DNA from: Candidatus Bipolaricaulis sibiricus
Lineage (GTDB): Bacteria; Bipolaricaulota; Bipolaricaulia; Bipolaricaulales; Bipolaricaulaceae
Direction: 5' to 3'
Assembly: GCA_004102645.1 (NCBI GenBank)
Contig: CP034928.1
Location: 1,480,153 to 1,544,152 of the forward strand
DNA length: 64,000 nt
A program made the translations under genes and the position numbers. Below, piece after piece: positions 17,486 through 25,874 of this stretch; the first letter of the stretch is position 1; every line of letters starts with the position of its first letter. The notes under the pieces were generated by a model, which did not search any database, was not told where the DNA came from, and saw nothing but the letters and a program-made list of their open reading frames with translations.

Positions 17486-17973
17486 TACAGCTCCTCGAGC
17501 GGAAACACGAGGGATCCCCCTCCTACGTAGTGGCGAAGATCCTCCACCAACCCGCGACGCACGGGGTTGGCAAGGATGTACCGGGCCAGTCCGCGCACAT
17601 CCTCTTCCGCACGCACGATGTGATCGTAGAACCCTCGCTGCCAGAGCCCGCCCGTCCCTCCGTGCCGCCAGAAGACACGCGTAGAACAGCCCTTGAACCG
17701 TTGCACGAAGCGCGACAGTTCCACGCCTCCGGGCAACGAGACGAGAAGGTGCGCGTGGTCCGGCATGAAGCAGTACGCGTACACCGTCGTACTCATGACT
17801 GTGGCAACCCGTGCCAGCTCGTCAGCGAGCGCACCGCGGAGCGAAGCGTCACACAGAAGGGGCTGGCGATTGAAGGTTCCGAAGACGACGTGGTAGGGTC
17901 CGGGAAGGCGGTAGTCGAAGTCCTTCAGCCGTAGCGAGCGGCGTCTTCCGAAAGTCTTCGGGCGCTCGTCCAT
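17485..17973 (-). CDS. REP-associated tyrosine transposase (RAYT, Y1 family)
   Basis: 162 residues of the IS200/TnpA-REP group, single-strand endonucleases thought to spread REP palindromes. The nuclease HUH pair is H73-A-H75 in FMPDHAHLLVSL; the catalytic Tyr is Y116 in WQRGFYDHIV, followed by RYILANPVRRGL as in other RAYTs. The N-terminus FDYRLPGPYHVVFGTFNRQPLL is typical. It lies between REP arrays 1 and 2 and its stop codon abuts a REP unit. No terminal repeats of a normal insertion sequence are seen. A TACAAT box lies 14 nt before the ATG. The longer open frame to 18303 only reads through REP sequence and is rejected. Confidence 0.92.
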   Translation of the reverse strand: MDERPKTFGRRRSLRLKDFDYRLPGPYHVVFGTFNRQPLLCDASLRGALADELARVATVMSTTVYAYCFMPDHAHLLVSLPGGVELSRFVQRFKGCSTRVFWRHGGTGGLWQRGFYDHIVRAEEDVRGLARYILANPVRRGLVEDLRHYVGGGSLVFPLEEL

Positions 17974-18010
17974 GGCAGATCCCCGCGATTGTAGCCGACG
18001 ATGATCGGAA

Positions 18011-18479
18011 GGCCGTCGGGGATGAACCCCGGCCCCGCGAAACCCAACGGCCGTCGGGGATGAACCCCGACGCAAACCCGAAAGGCCGTCGGGGATGAAC
18101 CCCGACGCTACGACGGCGTGGTTCCGTAGCGTCGCACCCTGCGTGCGACGAACGCCGCGTGGTTCCGTAGCGTCGCAGCTTGTCTGCGACGGCCTTACCC
18201 GACCGTCGCCGACGAACGGCCGTCGGGGATAAACCCCGGCCCCGCGAAACCCAACGGCTACGAAACCGGAAGGCCAAACCCGAACCGCAAACCCGAACGG
18301 CAAACCGAACGGACGTCGGGGATGAACCCCGACGCAAACCCGAAAGGCCGTCGGGGATGAACCCCGACGCTACCAAACCCAACGGCGACGGCGGGGTTCC
18401 GTAGCGTCGCAGCTTGTCTGCGACGGCCTTGCCCGATCGTCGCCGACGAACCGGCGTCGGGGATGAACCCCGACGCTAC
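18011..18479. repeat. REP-like hairpin array 2
   Basis: About ten units directly upstream of the RAYT gene, mostly GGG-stem units on the minus strand with CAG-stem units and one CAC-stem unit on the plus strand. Two units have lost their right half (CCCCGGCCCC in place of CCCCGACG). Confidence 0.9.
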
Positions 18480-18492
18480 GACGCTCGGTCAC

Positions 18493-18720
18493 TCATCCGA
18501 CGAGATCCCGAAACTCGTCCAGGGTCAGCCCGGCTTGACGAATCACCGCCCGCAGGGTGCCTTTGGCGATCTCCTTGTGGTCGGGCACGGTGAGCCGCCG
18601 ATAGGGGTACGCAGCCTGCCGGAGGACGATGTGGCTCCCTGTCTGATGGTCGGTCTCGTACCCCAGCTGGCGCAGTACCTGGACAACTTCGCGCCCAGAG
18701 AGGGCCGGGAGCCTAGTCAA
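18493..18720 (-). CDS. hicA: HicA-family toxin (mRNA interferase)
   Basis: 75 residues of the HicA/YcfA family, small dsRBD-fold RNases that cut mRNA when released from HicB. Typical blocks: SGREVVQVLRQLGYETDHQTGSH with the presumed catalytic His30, then LTVPDHKEIAKGTLRAVIRQAGLTLDEF. It starts with TTG, overlapping the stop of hicB by 4 nt (TTGA). The order hicB then hicA is the reverse of the E. coli arrangement. The pair sits between REP arrays 2 and 3. Confidence 0.9.
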   Translation of the reverse strand: MTRLPALSGREVVQVLRQLGYETDHQTGSHIVLRQAAYPYRRLTVPDHKEIAKGTLRAVIRQAGLTLDEFRDLVG

Positions 18721-18929
18721 GCCCCGACCTCTACGATCTCCTCTTCAATCGGTGGGGGAACGGCCTCGCCGCGCTTCGTCAGGCTCGCCAAGTAGCCGGC
18801 GATCGCGTCCCGAATGTTGGCACGCGCCTCGTCCCGGGTACGCCCTTGAGAGACGCAGCCGGGAAGCGACGGGCATTGCACGACGTACACCCCGTCCTCG
18901 TCCTGCTCGATGATCACGCGGTACTTCAT
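18717..18929 (-). CDS. hicB: HicB-family antitoxin, short form
   Basis: 70 residues of the HicB partial RNase-H fold (MKYRVIIEQDEDGVYVVQCP, SLPGCVSQGRTRDEARANIR). It lacks the C-terminal DNA-binding domain found in longer HicB proteins, so transcriptional autoregulation is not expected. GGAGGAGGG lies about 3 nt before the ATG. It is translated ahead of hicA and coupled to it by a 4-nt overlap, which would keep antitoxin in excess. Confidence 0.9.
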   Translation of the reverse strand: MKYRVIIEQDEDGVYVVQCPSLPGCVSQGRTRDEARANIRDAIAGYLASLTKRGEAVPPPIEEEIVEVGA

Positions 18930-19042
18930 CCCTCCTCCTTCCGAATCTCGGGCGGCGGATGGGCCCTCCACCCAGGGGAGCCTGATGACTAGCCTACTCT
19001 TGGGCCGATGTCCGGTCAACGAGCGGCCAACCCACAGGTTCC

Positions 19043-19516
19043 GTAGCGCGAACCCCGTAGCGTCGCAGCTTGTGTGCGACGGCCTTGCCCGACCCTCGCC
19101 GACGAACCGGCGTCGGGGGTAAACCCCGACGCTACAGACCCCAACGGCCAAACCCCAACGGCCGTCGGGGATGAACCCCGACGCTACGAAACCGGAAGGC
19201 CAAACCCGAACCGCAAACCCGGACGGCCAAACCCGAACGGCCGTCGGGGATGAACCCCGACGCTACCCAACCCAACGGCAACGGCGCGGGTTCTGTAGCG
19301 TCGCAGCTTGTCTGCGACGGCCTTACCGGTAGCGTCGGACCCCGTGTCCGACGCCAGATCGCCGCGTCCGGAAGGCCGTCGGGGATGAACCCCGACGCTA
19401 CGAACCCCAACGGCGAACCCGGACGGCCAAACCCAACGGCCGTCGGGGATGAACCCCGACGCTACAGACCCCAACGGCCAAACCCAACGGCCGTCGGGGA
19501 TAGACCCCGACGCTAC
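19043..19516. repeat. REP-like hairpin array 3
   Basis: About nine units between hicB and the PorV-like gene. CAG- and GAC-stem units read on the plus strand, GGG-stem units on the minus strand. Linkers are A- and C-rich dodecamers such as CAAACCCGAACGGC. Confidence 0.9.
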
Positions 19517-19535
19517 AAACCCGAACGGCATGCGA

Positions 19536-19561
19536 GAGGGGCCGGGTCGCCCCGGCCCCTC
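19536..19561 (-). terminator. terminator-like hairpin after the PorV-like gene
   Basis: An 11-bp perfect stem (GAGGGGCCGGG paired with CCCGGCCCCTC, 4-nt loop) 27 nt beyond the stop at 19588. No U-tract follows directly, so termination may be Rho-dependent or the hairpin may protect the 3' end. Confidence 0.55.
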
Positions 19562-19587
19562 CCCGCGGTTGGCGTTACTATCGGTGA

Positions 19588-20469
19588 CTACCTCGTTGGC
19601 CCAGGCTCCGGGGTCGTCGGGGCAAACAGCTCCCCGAACGCGAACGTCGCCGACAACACCAACGTCTCGCCCGGCTCGCTCTTGAGCACGTACGCGGCGT
19701 CGATCGTCAACCCGGCGATCGCAAACCCAGCGCCCACGCTGAAGTAGTAGTCGGCAAACTGGATCTTGGGTACCGCAACCCCAGCTCGCACTGCGAGGTT
19801 CTCGATCAGCACGAACTCAAGCCCAGCCCCCAAGTTCAACGGCTGGAACGCCCCGTCGAGGGCCACGTCCGCCGCCAACACCAGCGCCCCGTCCAGTAGC
19901 TTCAGCCCCATCCCGGCCCCGTACACCGAGGTCACGGTCTGGTTCGCGATCGTCGTCCCGCCAACGTCCTTGGCAACAACCCCGATCGCGATCTCCGGCG
20001 TCAACGGCACGAGCAGCCCGAGGTCGAACCCGAATCCGCTCGCGGTCGATCCCGCGATCGTCTCCTGGTAGTACTTCACGTTCGCCCCGACCGTGCCGAA
20101 GTCGCCGATCTTCACTCCGACCGTTCCCAAGTACAGGTTCGCCCCGTACTGGGTCCCAGCCGTCGCGTTGCTCCAGGCGAGGCCGACCGCGTAGTCGCCG
20201 AACTTGTACCCGCCGGCGATGTACTGGTACCCCACCATCCCGAACAGGTTCGACGTCGCCCCGCCCAGCCAGATGTCATGGCCCATCAATGCGATCCCGG
20301 CTGGGTTCCACAGCGCCGCCGTCCCGTCGTTCGCCAGGGCGCAGAACGCGCCCGCCATCCCCAGTGCCTTCGCTCCGTGACCACCCTGGAACACGATCGA
20401 ACCCTCGTACCCCAACCCGATCATGCCCAGTACGCTCACGAGCATCACTGCTACTGCTAGTTTCCTCAT
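19588..20469 (-). CDS. PorV-like outer-membrane beta-barrel protein
   Basis: 293 residues. The signal peptide MRKLAVAVMLVSVLGMIGLG is followed by GAKALGMAGAFCALANDGTAALWNPAGIAL, the N-terminal plug signature of FadL/PorV/UPF0164-type barrels. The remainder alternates in amphipathic beta strands with frequent Gly and aromatic turn residues (YQYIAGGYKFGDYAVGLAWS). It ends in a Pro-rich tail rather than a C-terminal Phe. It lies 74 nt downstream of a 980-residue secreted protein with a FlgD/type-IX-like C-terminal domain and is probably in its operon. PorV in Bacteroidota binds such C-terminal domains; whether it does so here is inference. Confidence 0.75.
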   Translation of the reverse strand: MRKLAVAVMLVSVLGMIGLGYEGSIVFQGGHGAKALGMAGAFCALANDGTAALWNPAGIALMGHDIWLGGATSNLFGMVGYQYIAGGYKFGDYAVGLAWSNATAGTQYGANLYLGTVGVKIGDFGTVGANVKYYQETIAGSTASGFGFDLGLLVPLTPEIAIGVVAKDVGGTTIANQTVTSVYGAGMGLKLLDGALVLAADVALDGAFQPLNLGAGLEFVLIENLAVRAGVAVPKIQFADYYFSVGAGFAIAGLTIDAAYVLKSEPGETLVLSATFAFGELFAPTTPEPGPTR

Positions 20470-20499
20470 CGTTGTCTCCTACCCCCTTGGTATCCCAAG

Positions 20500-20534
20500 G
20501 CGGGGGGCCGGGGGCTTCCCGCCCCCGACCCCGC
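20500..20534 (-). promoter_or_regulatory. intercistronic stem-loop between surface protein and PorV-like gene
   Basis: A two-tier stem: GCGGGG pairs with CCCCGC on the outside and CGGGGGC with GCCCCCG inside a 5-nt loop. It is placed after the large surface-protein gene and before the next ribosome site, a position suited to partial termination or mRNA processing. Confidence 0.5.
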
Positions 20535-20543
20535 TGCCCTTCT

Positions 20544-23489
20544 CTACCGCTTGATGTACACGTAGCCCTTGAACGTCCACACCTGGCCAGCGCCCACGGC
20601 CTCGGCCACGTAGATGTACGCACCGTTCCGCAGTGTTCCGCCGTTCCAGGTCACTTCGTTCGACCGGGCCGTGCCCGTGAGCGTCGCTACCTGCTTGCCC
20701 GTCAGGTCGTACACCGTGACCTTCAGGCTGTCTACCACCGCACCCGCCGGCTCCACGAACGCCGTGAACGCCGTCGAGCTCGAGAACACCTCAGGCACCG
20801 GCTTTACCGCGGTCACCCGCGACAACACCGGCGCCGCTACCGTCGCCTGCGCTGAAGCGCTCCGGGTTGCGACCATCGGGTCCACGTAGAACGCCGTGAT
20901 CGTCCCCGTCACGTCCGCCGGCAACTGGTACGTCACCCGGAACTTCCCGGGCTGCCCAGGTACCGCCGGAATCGTCGTCCAGGTCATCAGGGTCGTCCCG
21001 TCGGCCTTCTTGAGCTCGAGCGGGTTCGTCCCTGAGATCTGCGTCGCGCCGGCGTACTGGTCGTCGGTCACGGTGATCGTCACCGTGTCGCCGGTGCTGT
21101 AGTTCGCCTTGTCGAACGCTACCGACAGGGCCACCGTCGGCGGGGTCACCCCGCCCGCCCCGCCCTCGCTCACCTTGATCGAGATGATCGAGATGTCGGA
21201 GTGGTTCGACGGGTCCTGGTAGAAGGCCATGATCGTGTCGCCCGGCTTCGCGGCCAGGTTGCCCTGACCCGGGAACCGAGCGTCGGCCACGAGCACGCAG
21301 GTCGTCGAGCGGAAGATCCCGGACCCGACCGCGGTCTCCCGCAGGTCCATCCGCTCCCAGGTCCCGCGCTGCGCGTTGAACATGAACACCTTCACCGACT
21401 CGTTGATCCCCGTAATCGACTGAGGTGCAAGCAGCCCCAGCTGGTTGACGAGGCCCGGCCGGTCGTCCGTGCCGCGATCGGTTCCCCAGAGCGGCATTGT
21501 ATCCTCTGCGAAGTTCACATGCGTGTCGTCAGCAGCGGCGTCCTTGTTCCAGCCGCCGAAGATGAGCTCGCGCATGCCCGGGTGCTCGTTCTGGTCGAGG
21601 TCCGTGACCTCGAGGTAGAGCGAGCCGGACACCGGGATCGAGGTCACCGGCCGGTACTGGCCGTCGAGGAACCGCATGTGGTGCGTCGTCCCGTCGAACA
21701 CCTGGGTATCGTAGACCTTCACCTTGGCAAACGAGACGTCCCAGTACTGGTTCCGCGCCGCCTCCTCGTTGATCCTGGGCGGGAACGGGAAGTCCTCATC
21801 GTTATCGTTATCGTTCGGGTCCCCGTCGCCGAGGGCGTTCAGCGACTCCCGGTCGTAGTCCACCGAGTTGTAGCGGACGAAGATCGTGTCCTCGTTGAAC
21901 GCCTGGACCTTCCAGTCGTCGAACACGAGCTGGTAGCCCGACACCGCGTCCCACACCGGGAGGAGCGGAATGCCGCTCTGGCTGAAGAAGATCCCCGAGT
22001 CGTTCGAGATCTCGTCGATCACGTAGTACTCGCTGTCGTCCTCGTTGTGCGGGTCGCAGATGTGCACCACGACCTTGTCCTGACAGCACGCCTCGACGTT
22101 GGCGTCCGCATCGTACACGCGGACGTAGAGGCCGCCCCAGCCCGCGCCGATCCGGACCTCGCTCACCGGGATGCCGTTGGCATCCGTGATGAAGGTCTGG
22201 GAGTGCGGCCGGTTGCCGACCTGCACCGTGGCGAGGTCCATGTCGTCGAAGTCGTTCGGGTCGATGTAGTAGAACGCGATCGTCGTTCCCGGCGGGAGCC
22301 GGTCGTTCCGCTCGAGCCCCAGAGCGACCTGGAAGTCCTCCAGGTTCCCGAAGTTGAACTCGAACACGCCCGAGTCCACCGACGTCTCAGGAGCGAAGAA
22401 CACCGCAAGGAGCCTGTCCGCACCGTAGGTCCACCACGGGGCGTTGCTGTAGTCAATCCACCGCTCCGGCTCGTAGATGTTGTACCACCGGATCGGCTCC
22501 AAGAACAGGTCTTCGTCGACACCGTCCTGGAACCCGCCGAGCATCATCAGGTTGCAGAAGTTGTTGACCCCCGGCGTCTGCGCGGGGTTCCAGCTCCCGG
22601 GATTGATGATGACGAAGAACGGGACGTACTCGATCTCGTTGCAGTTGAGGTTTTCGTCCTTGTCCTCGATCGTGACGATGATGTTCGAGCACGCCGGGCC
22701 GCACCCGTAGTCGAGTTGGGACGGCACCACGGTCAGCTTCCCCACCGTGTCGTGGATCTTGATCTGGTCTTGATCGATGTTCCGCTCGTCGGTGGTGTCC
22801 CGAGCGATGAGGATCAGGGTGTCGTTGTTCTCGAACCGTCCGCCGATCGTCTCTTCAACATCAACATCCCACTCGTACACCGTCGAGGTGAACGGGAAGT
22901 TCCCGAAGTCCACCCGAGCCACCCGCCGCTCGAAGGGCAGAAGGCCGTCAAACGTGACGGGATCACCGTAGACGTCGACGAGGAGCGCCTCGTCCACGTA
23001 CTCCCAGGCCCCAGCGAACCACGCACGACCGGGGCTGATCGTCCCGAGAACATGGGTGTTCCCGAAGCACCCCGGGGTGATCGTGGCATCGATGAAGCAA
23101 TCCCGCGACCCAACCTGCACCGACACCTTCACGTTCGAGTTCTGCGCGTTGACCCAGAAGTAGAGGCCGCTGCCGATCCCGCCAAGTTCGCGGAACCACG
23201 CGCCCTCTTCTCCGTACCAGGCACCCGTCTTCGCGTCGAAGATCATCAGATCGACCTGGAACTGGTCAATGCCGCACGCCCCCTTCTCGGGGTCCTTGAT
23301 CGCGATGTAGATCTGCTGCCCCTCCCACACGAACCCGAGCTTCTGCCCGGTCGAAGTGGCGAAGAAGGGCTCGTATGCCCACGCCGTACTCGCCAGCACG
23401 GCTACCAATAGCCCAATCAGTACACCTTTCCTTGCCAACGTAGTACCTCCTTCTCTTTCACCGATAGATGAAGCGCGCACAGCCTTCAT
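20544..23489 (-). CDS. large secreted surface protein with FlgD/type-IX-like C-terminal domain
   Basis: 981 residues if translated from ATG 23489 (AAGGGAGG upstream), or 964 from an in-frame TTG at 23438 with a perfect AAGGAGGT. Both yield the signal peptide VLIGLLVAVLASTAWA. The body is acidic and Cys-containing, with repeated beta domains (VIVTIEDKDENLNCNE-like, IQIKIHDTVGKLTVV-like) that could bind calcium. The last 85 residues (VTVYDLTGKQVATLTG, EVTWNGGTLRNGAYIYVAEA, ending KGYVYIKR) match the FlgD Ig-like or type IX sorting domain layout. It is probably exported and displayed on the surface. A strong promoter precedes it. A 736-residue open frame on the other strand is its shadow. Confidence 0.85.
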   Translation of the reverse strand: MKAVRASSIGEREGGTTLARKGVLIGLLVAVLASTAWAYEPFFATSTGQKLGFVWEGQQIYIAIKDPEKGACGIDQFQVDLMIFDAKTGAWYGEEGAWFRELGGIGSGLYFWVNAQNSNVKVSVQVGSRDCFIDATITPGCFGNTHVLGTISPGRAWFAGAWEYVDEALLVDVYGDPVTFDGLLPFERRVARVDFGNFPFTSTVYEWDVDVEETIGGRFENNDTLILIARDTTDERNIDQDQIKIHDTVGKLTVVPSQLDYGCGPACSNIIVTIEDKDENLNCNEIEYVPFFVIINPGSWNPAQTPGVNNFCNLMMLGGFQDGVDEDLFLEPIRWYNIYEPERWIDYSNAPWWTYGADRLLAVFFAPETSVDSGVFEFNFGNLEDFQVALGLERNDRLPPGTTIAFYYIDPNDFDDMDLATVQVGNRPHSQTFITDANGIPVSEVRIGAGWGGLYVRVYDADANVEACCQDKVVVHICDPHNEDDSEYYVIDEISNDSGIFFSQSGIPLLPVWDAVSGYQLVFDDWKVQAFNEDTIFVRYNSVDYDRESLNALGDGDPNDNDNDEDFPFPPRINEEAARNQYWDVSFAKVKVYDTQVFDGTTHHMRFLDGQYRPVTSIPVSGSLYLEVTDLDQNEHPGMRELIFGGWNKDAAADDTHVNFAEDTMPLWGTDRGTDDRPGLVNQLGLLAPQSITGINESVKVFMFNAQRGTWERMDLRETAVGSGIFRSTTCVLVADARFPGQGNLAAKPGDTIMAFYQDPSNHSDISIISIKVSEGGAGGVTPPTVALSVAFDKANYSTGDTVTITVTDDQYAGATQISGTNPLELKKADGTTLMTWTTIPAVPGQPGKFRVTYQLPADVTGTITAFYVDPMVATRSASAQATVAAPVLSRVTAVKPVPEVFSSSTAFTAFVEPAGAVVDSLKVTVYDLTGKQVATLTGTARSNEVTWNGGTLRNGAYIYVAEAVGAGQVWTFKGYVYIKR

Positions 23490-23576
23490 GATGCCTCCCT
23501 TGTGAGTGTTGCCAACCGCTCACCACCTCCCCGATAGAACGCCAACGTTCGTGCGCATAGAGCACAACTTGACCGA

Positions 23577-23605
23577 ATCGTACAGCTCCCGTCTTGCGCA
23601 GTCAA
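23577..23605 (-). promoter_or_regulatory. promoter of surface-protein operon
   Basis: On the minus strand TTGACT (23600-23605), a 17-nt spacer and TACGAT (23577-23582). A leader of about 80 nt follows; it contains GAACG-N4-CGTTC and two ribosome sites (AAGGGAGG and AAGGAGGT). Confidence 0.75.
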
Positions 23606-23689
23606 GCACGTATCGCTCTCCGCTCGCACGACAACGGCCCGTATGGTAGCCCTCCTCCGCTCCCCGGTCAAATCGGGGCACCAGTTCCG

Positions 23690-23983
23690 CGGTCTGTGGA
23701 CCGTTCTCCGCGGTCCGGCGACCGTTGTCCGCGATCTGGGTCCGTGATCCGGGGACAGCAACGTCGCACCCGGTGTGCGATGGCCCTTCCCGCGGCGTCG
23801 CCACCGATCGGCAACGCCCGCGGCCCGCTGCGACCCGATGTCCCATCTTCGGCCTCACCGTACCCCTGCCCGTCCCCCCCGCTGAAGCCGCGTCGTCCAG
23901 ACGGGGCCGGACGTGTGTCCGTAATCCGTGGTCCGTTGGACAGGGTTCGCGGCCCGTCGTCCGCGGTCCGTGGCCCGGGTGCC
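23690..23983. repeat. heptanucleotide-period degenerate tandem repeats
   Basis: Two blocks (about 23690-23757 and 23918-23983) read as successive 7-mers close to GTCCGTG: for example GTCTGTG, GACCGTT, CTCCGCG, GTCCGGC, GACCGTT, GTCCGCG. The sequence between them is unremarkable. Related blocks occur at 15365-15397 and 53917-54030. Confidence 0.65.
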
Positions 23984-24473
23984 GTAGCGTCGGACCCTGT
24001 GTCCGACGGCCTTGCCGGCCCCGCGAAACCCAACGGCCGTCGGGGATGAACCCCGACGCAAACCCGAAAGGCCGTCGGGGATGAACCCCGACGCTACGAA
24101 CCCGGAAGGCCGTCGGGGATAAACCCCGACGCTACGAAGGCAGGGTTCCGTAGCGTCGGACCCTGTGTGCGACGGCCTTGCCGGCCCCGCCCGCACGAAA
24201 CCCAAACGGCCGTCGGGGATAAACCCCGGCCCCGCGAAACCCAACGGCCGTCGGGGATAAACCCCGACGCTACGAAGGCAGGGTTCCGTAGCGCCGCACC
24301 CTGCGTGCGACGAACGCCGCGTGGTTCCGTAGCGTCGCAGCTTGTCTGCGACGGCCTTGCCCGATCGCCGCGTTCGAACGGCGGGCGGGGATGAACCCCG
24401 ACGCTACGAAACCGAACGGCAAACCCAACGGCGACGAACCCGAAAGGCCGTCGGGGATGAACCCCGACGCTAC
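23984..24473. repeat. REP-like hairpin array 4
   Basis: About eleven units. It opens with a GAC-stem unit on the plus strand and continues with GGG-stem units on the minus strand. One unit is a hybrid (GAC left stem, GTG right stem), leaving a mismatch, and one has a GCG substitution in the outer stem. Confidence 0.88.
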
Positions 24474-24558
24474 GACGAACCCGGACGGCCGGAAGGCCGA
24501 CCCACCCCACGCTGACCCGTCGGAATCGCAACCCGTCGCGAACACGCACAGTAGCCGC

Positions 24559-25314
24559 TTACCGCACCCCGCGTAGGATCATCTCGACCGCGCTGTAGGT
24601 GAGCACGACCGCGAACAGCCGCCGCAGCCAGACGGCGGGAAGCCGGGTGGCCACAAGCGGCCCCAGCTGGGACCCGACGAGTGCCCCAGCCATGAGGGGA
24701 AGCGCAAGATCCCAGTGGGTGTTCCCGGCCAGGGTGTGGCGCAGGGTGGCCACGGCGGCGGTGGGAATCATCACGAACAGGCTCGTCGCCACGGCGGGCA
24801 CGATGTCGAGCCCAAGCAGGGTCAGCGCCGGAACCATGATCACCCCCCCGCCGATTCCGAACAGCCCGGACGCGGTGCCGGCCACCAGGCCGATCGCGCC
24901 CCCGGCCAGAATGCCAATCCCCATCCGGCCCCGGCCCCGGAACAGCTCCTTCGGCTGCTTGCCGAGGAGCAGCACCCCCGCCGGGTAGAGGAGGAACACC
25001 CCGAACACGAGCGCCAACGTGCCCGAGGCGATCCGGCCGGAGATCCACGGCCCCAGCCACCCTCCGCCCACCGCACCGGGGACCAATGCCAGCCCCACCC
25101 GCCAGTTCGTGGCCCCGCTCCGCCGGTAGGCGAGCGTGCTCGACAGACCAGTGATCGCCACCGCGGCGATGCTCGTTCCCACCGCCTCCTGCGAGGTGGA
25201 CACCAACCGGGCGAGCAGCAACAGCGGGACCATGAAGATGCCCCCGCCGATCCCGAGCATCGAACCCATCGCTCCCACTGCGACTCCGGCCAGCGCGAGA
25301 AGAAAGTACGTCAT
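24559..25314 (-). CDS. TauE/SafE-family anion exporter
   Basis: 251-residue integral membrane protein of the TauE/SafE (DUF81) family, which exports sulfite, sulfoacetate or related anions. Two repeated halves each open with the Gly signature: VGAMGSMLGIGGGIFMVPLL and AGTASGLFGIGGGVIMVPAL. About eight helices are predicted. No sulfur-metabolism genes are adjacent, so the substrate is open. There is no ribosome site: TACACT ends 8 nt before the ATG. The longer frame to 25551 lacks a usable start and is rejected. Confidence 0.9.
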   Translation of the reverse strand: MTYFLLALAGVAVGAMGSMLGIGGGIFMVPLLLLARLVSTSQEAVGTSIAAVAITGLSSTLAYRRSGATNWRVGLALVPGAVGGGWLGPWISGRIASGTLALVFGVFLLYPAGVLLLGKQPKELFRGRGRMGIGILAGGAIGLVAGTASGLFGIGGGVIMVPALTLLGLDIVPAVATSLFVMIPTAAVATLRHTLAGNTHWDLALPLMAGALVGSQLGPLVATRLPAVWLRRLFAVVLTYSAVEMILRGVR

Positions 25315-25322
25315 GGCCCCGG

Positions 25323-25328
25323 AGTGTA
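25323..25328 (-). promoter_or_regulatory. -10 box directly upstream of TauE-family gene
   Basis: TACACT on the minus strand, 8 nt before the ATG; only CCGGGGCC lies between, which is unlikely to serve as a ribosome site at zero spacing. Confidence 0.5.
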
Positions 25329-25636
25329 ACCGGGCCCGGTCGAGCCGACGCACGCCCACACGGCAGCGCACGGCCTCGCCCGATCGGACATCGGCGGCCC
25401 GGAGGCCCTGGGTGGGACGAGCGGCCCCGCCGGGACCGCCGGTGGGCCACCGCCCACGGCCGGCAGACGGACGGAGGCGGCCGCCAGCCGCTCCGGCCAC
25501 CGCGCGGGCCAACCCGGAGACCACGGCCAAGGCCACCACGAAGAACCACACCGGTCACGCGGGCCCGAGGTGCGAAACACCGATCCGATCTGCCCTCGGG
25601 CAGAAGGACGCCGACCGCCGACACATCCCCCAAAGG
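25329..25636. other. intergenic stretch, no gene
   Basis: About 300 bp of G+C-rich sequence between the TauE-family gene and the first mini-gene cassette. Open frames lack ribosome sites and recognisable products, and no REP unit is present. Confidence 0.5.
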
Positions 25637-25652
25637 CGGGACAGATGTCCCG
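25637..25652 (+). promoter_or_regulatory. palindrome upstream of mini-gene 1 promoter
   Basis: CGGGAC-AGAT-GTCCCG, a perfect 6-bp inverted repeat. Its core ACAGATGTCCC begins 22 nt before the -35; the second cassette has ACAAATGTCCC at the same distance (25954-25964). A shared activator or repressor site is the likely reading. Confidence 0.6.
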
Positions 25653-25662
25653 ACATCACGAT

Positions 25663-25691
25663 TTGACTTCTGTTGCGAGCAGTCCTATCCT
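25663..25691 (+). promoter_or_regulatory. promoter of mini-gene 1
   Basis: TTGACT (25663-25668), a 17-nt spacer and TATCCT (25686-25691). The leader after it has the hairpin CTGCTCC-N4-GGGGCAG and then GAGGAGGTG. Confidence 0.85.
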
Positions 25692-25741
25692 CCGCTCAAC
25701 TGCTCCCTCTGGGGCAGCCACGAGGAGGTGCGGTGCTGACC

Positions 25742-25783
25742 ATGAAGAAGGACAAGCCGAAGCCGGGCACGCCGAAGAAGTAG
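25742..25783 (+). CDS. mini-gene 1: 13-residue Lys/Pro-rich peptide
   Basis: ATG to TAG encodes MKKDKPKPGTPKK (six Lys, three Pro, one Asp; net charge about +5). GAGGAGG lies about 13 nt upstream of the ATG, closer to a GTG at 25732, so the spacing is long. A second copy at 26055-26096 is identical at every base, as are the seven or so bases before each ATG, while sequences outside have diverged. Each copy has its own promoter, leader hairpin and terminator and no larger gene follows. Not recognised; it could be a secreted or intracellular basic peptide, a leader peptide, or the body of a small RNA. Confidence 0.6.
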   Translation: MKKDKPKPGTPKK

Positions 25784-25790
25784 TTCGGGC

Positions 25791-25824
25791 CAGCGTTCTC
25801 TGCATGACCGATGCGGGAACGCTG
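25791..25824 (+). other. structured 3' region of mini-gene 1 transcript
   Basis: CAGCGTTC pairs with GAACGCTG around an inner GCAT/ATGC stem, beginning 8 nt after the mini-gene stop. Cassette 2 has a different hairpin in this place, so the fold rather than the sequence seems common. Confidence 0.5.
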
Positions 25825-25851
25825 ACGAGATGCAGCACGAAGTGTAATCGC

Positions 25852-25874
25852 GGGGACGGGAGCGGCCCGTCCCC
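25852..25874 (+). terminator. terminator of mini-gene 1
   Basis: GGGGACGGG-N5-CCCGTCCCC, a 9-bp perfect stem followed by GTCCTTGTATTGTT. The transcript would be about 180 nt long. Confidence 0.75.

Noticed and set aside
17485-17973. Complete IS200-type insertion sequence
   Set aside because: No defined left and right ends, no IS605 TnpB partner and only one copy; the RAYT reading fits better.
21201-23411. 736-codon open frame on the plus strand
   Set aside because: It lies antisense to the large surface-protein gene, has an Arg/Val/Asp-rich composition typical of G+C-rich shadows and no ribosome site.
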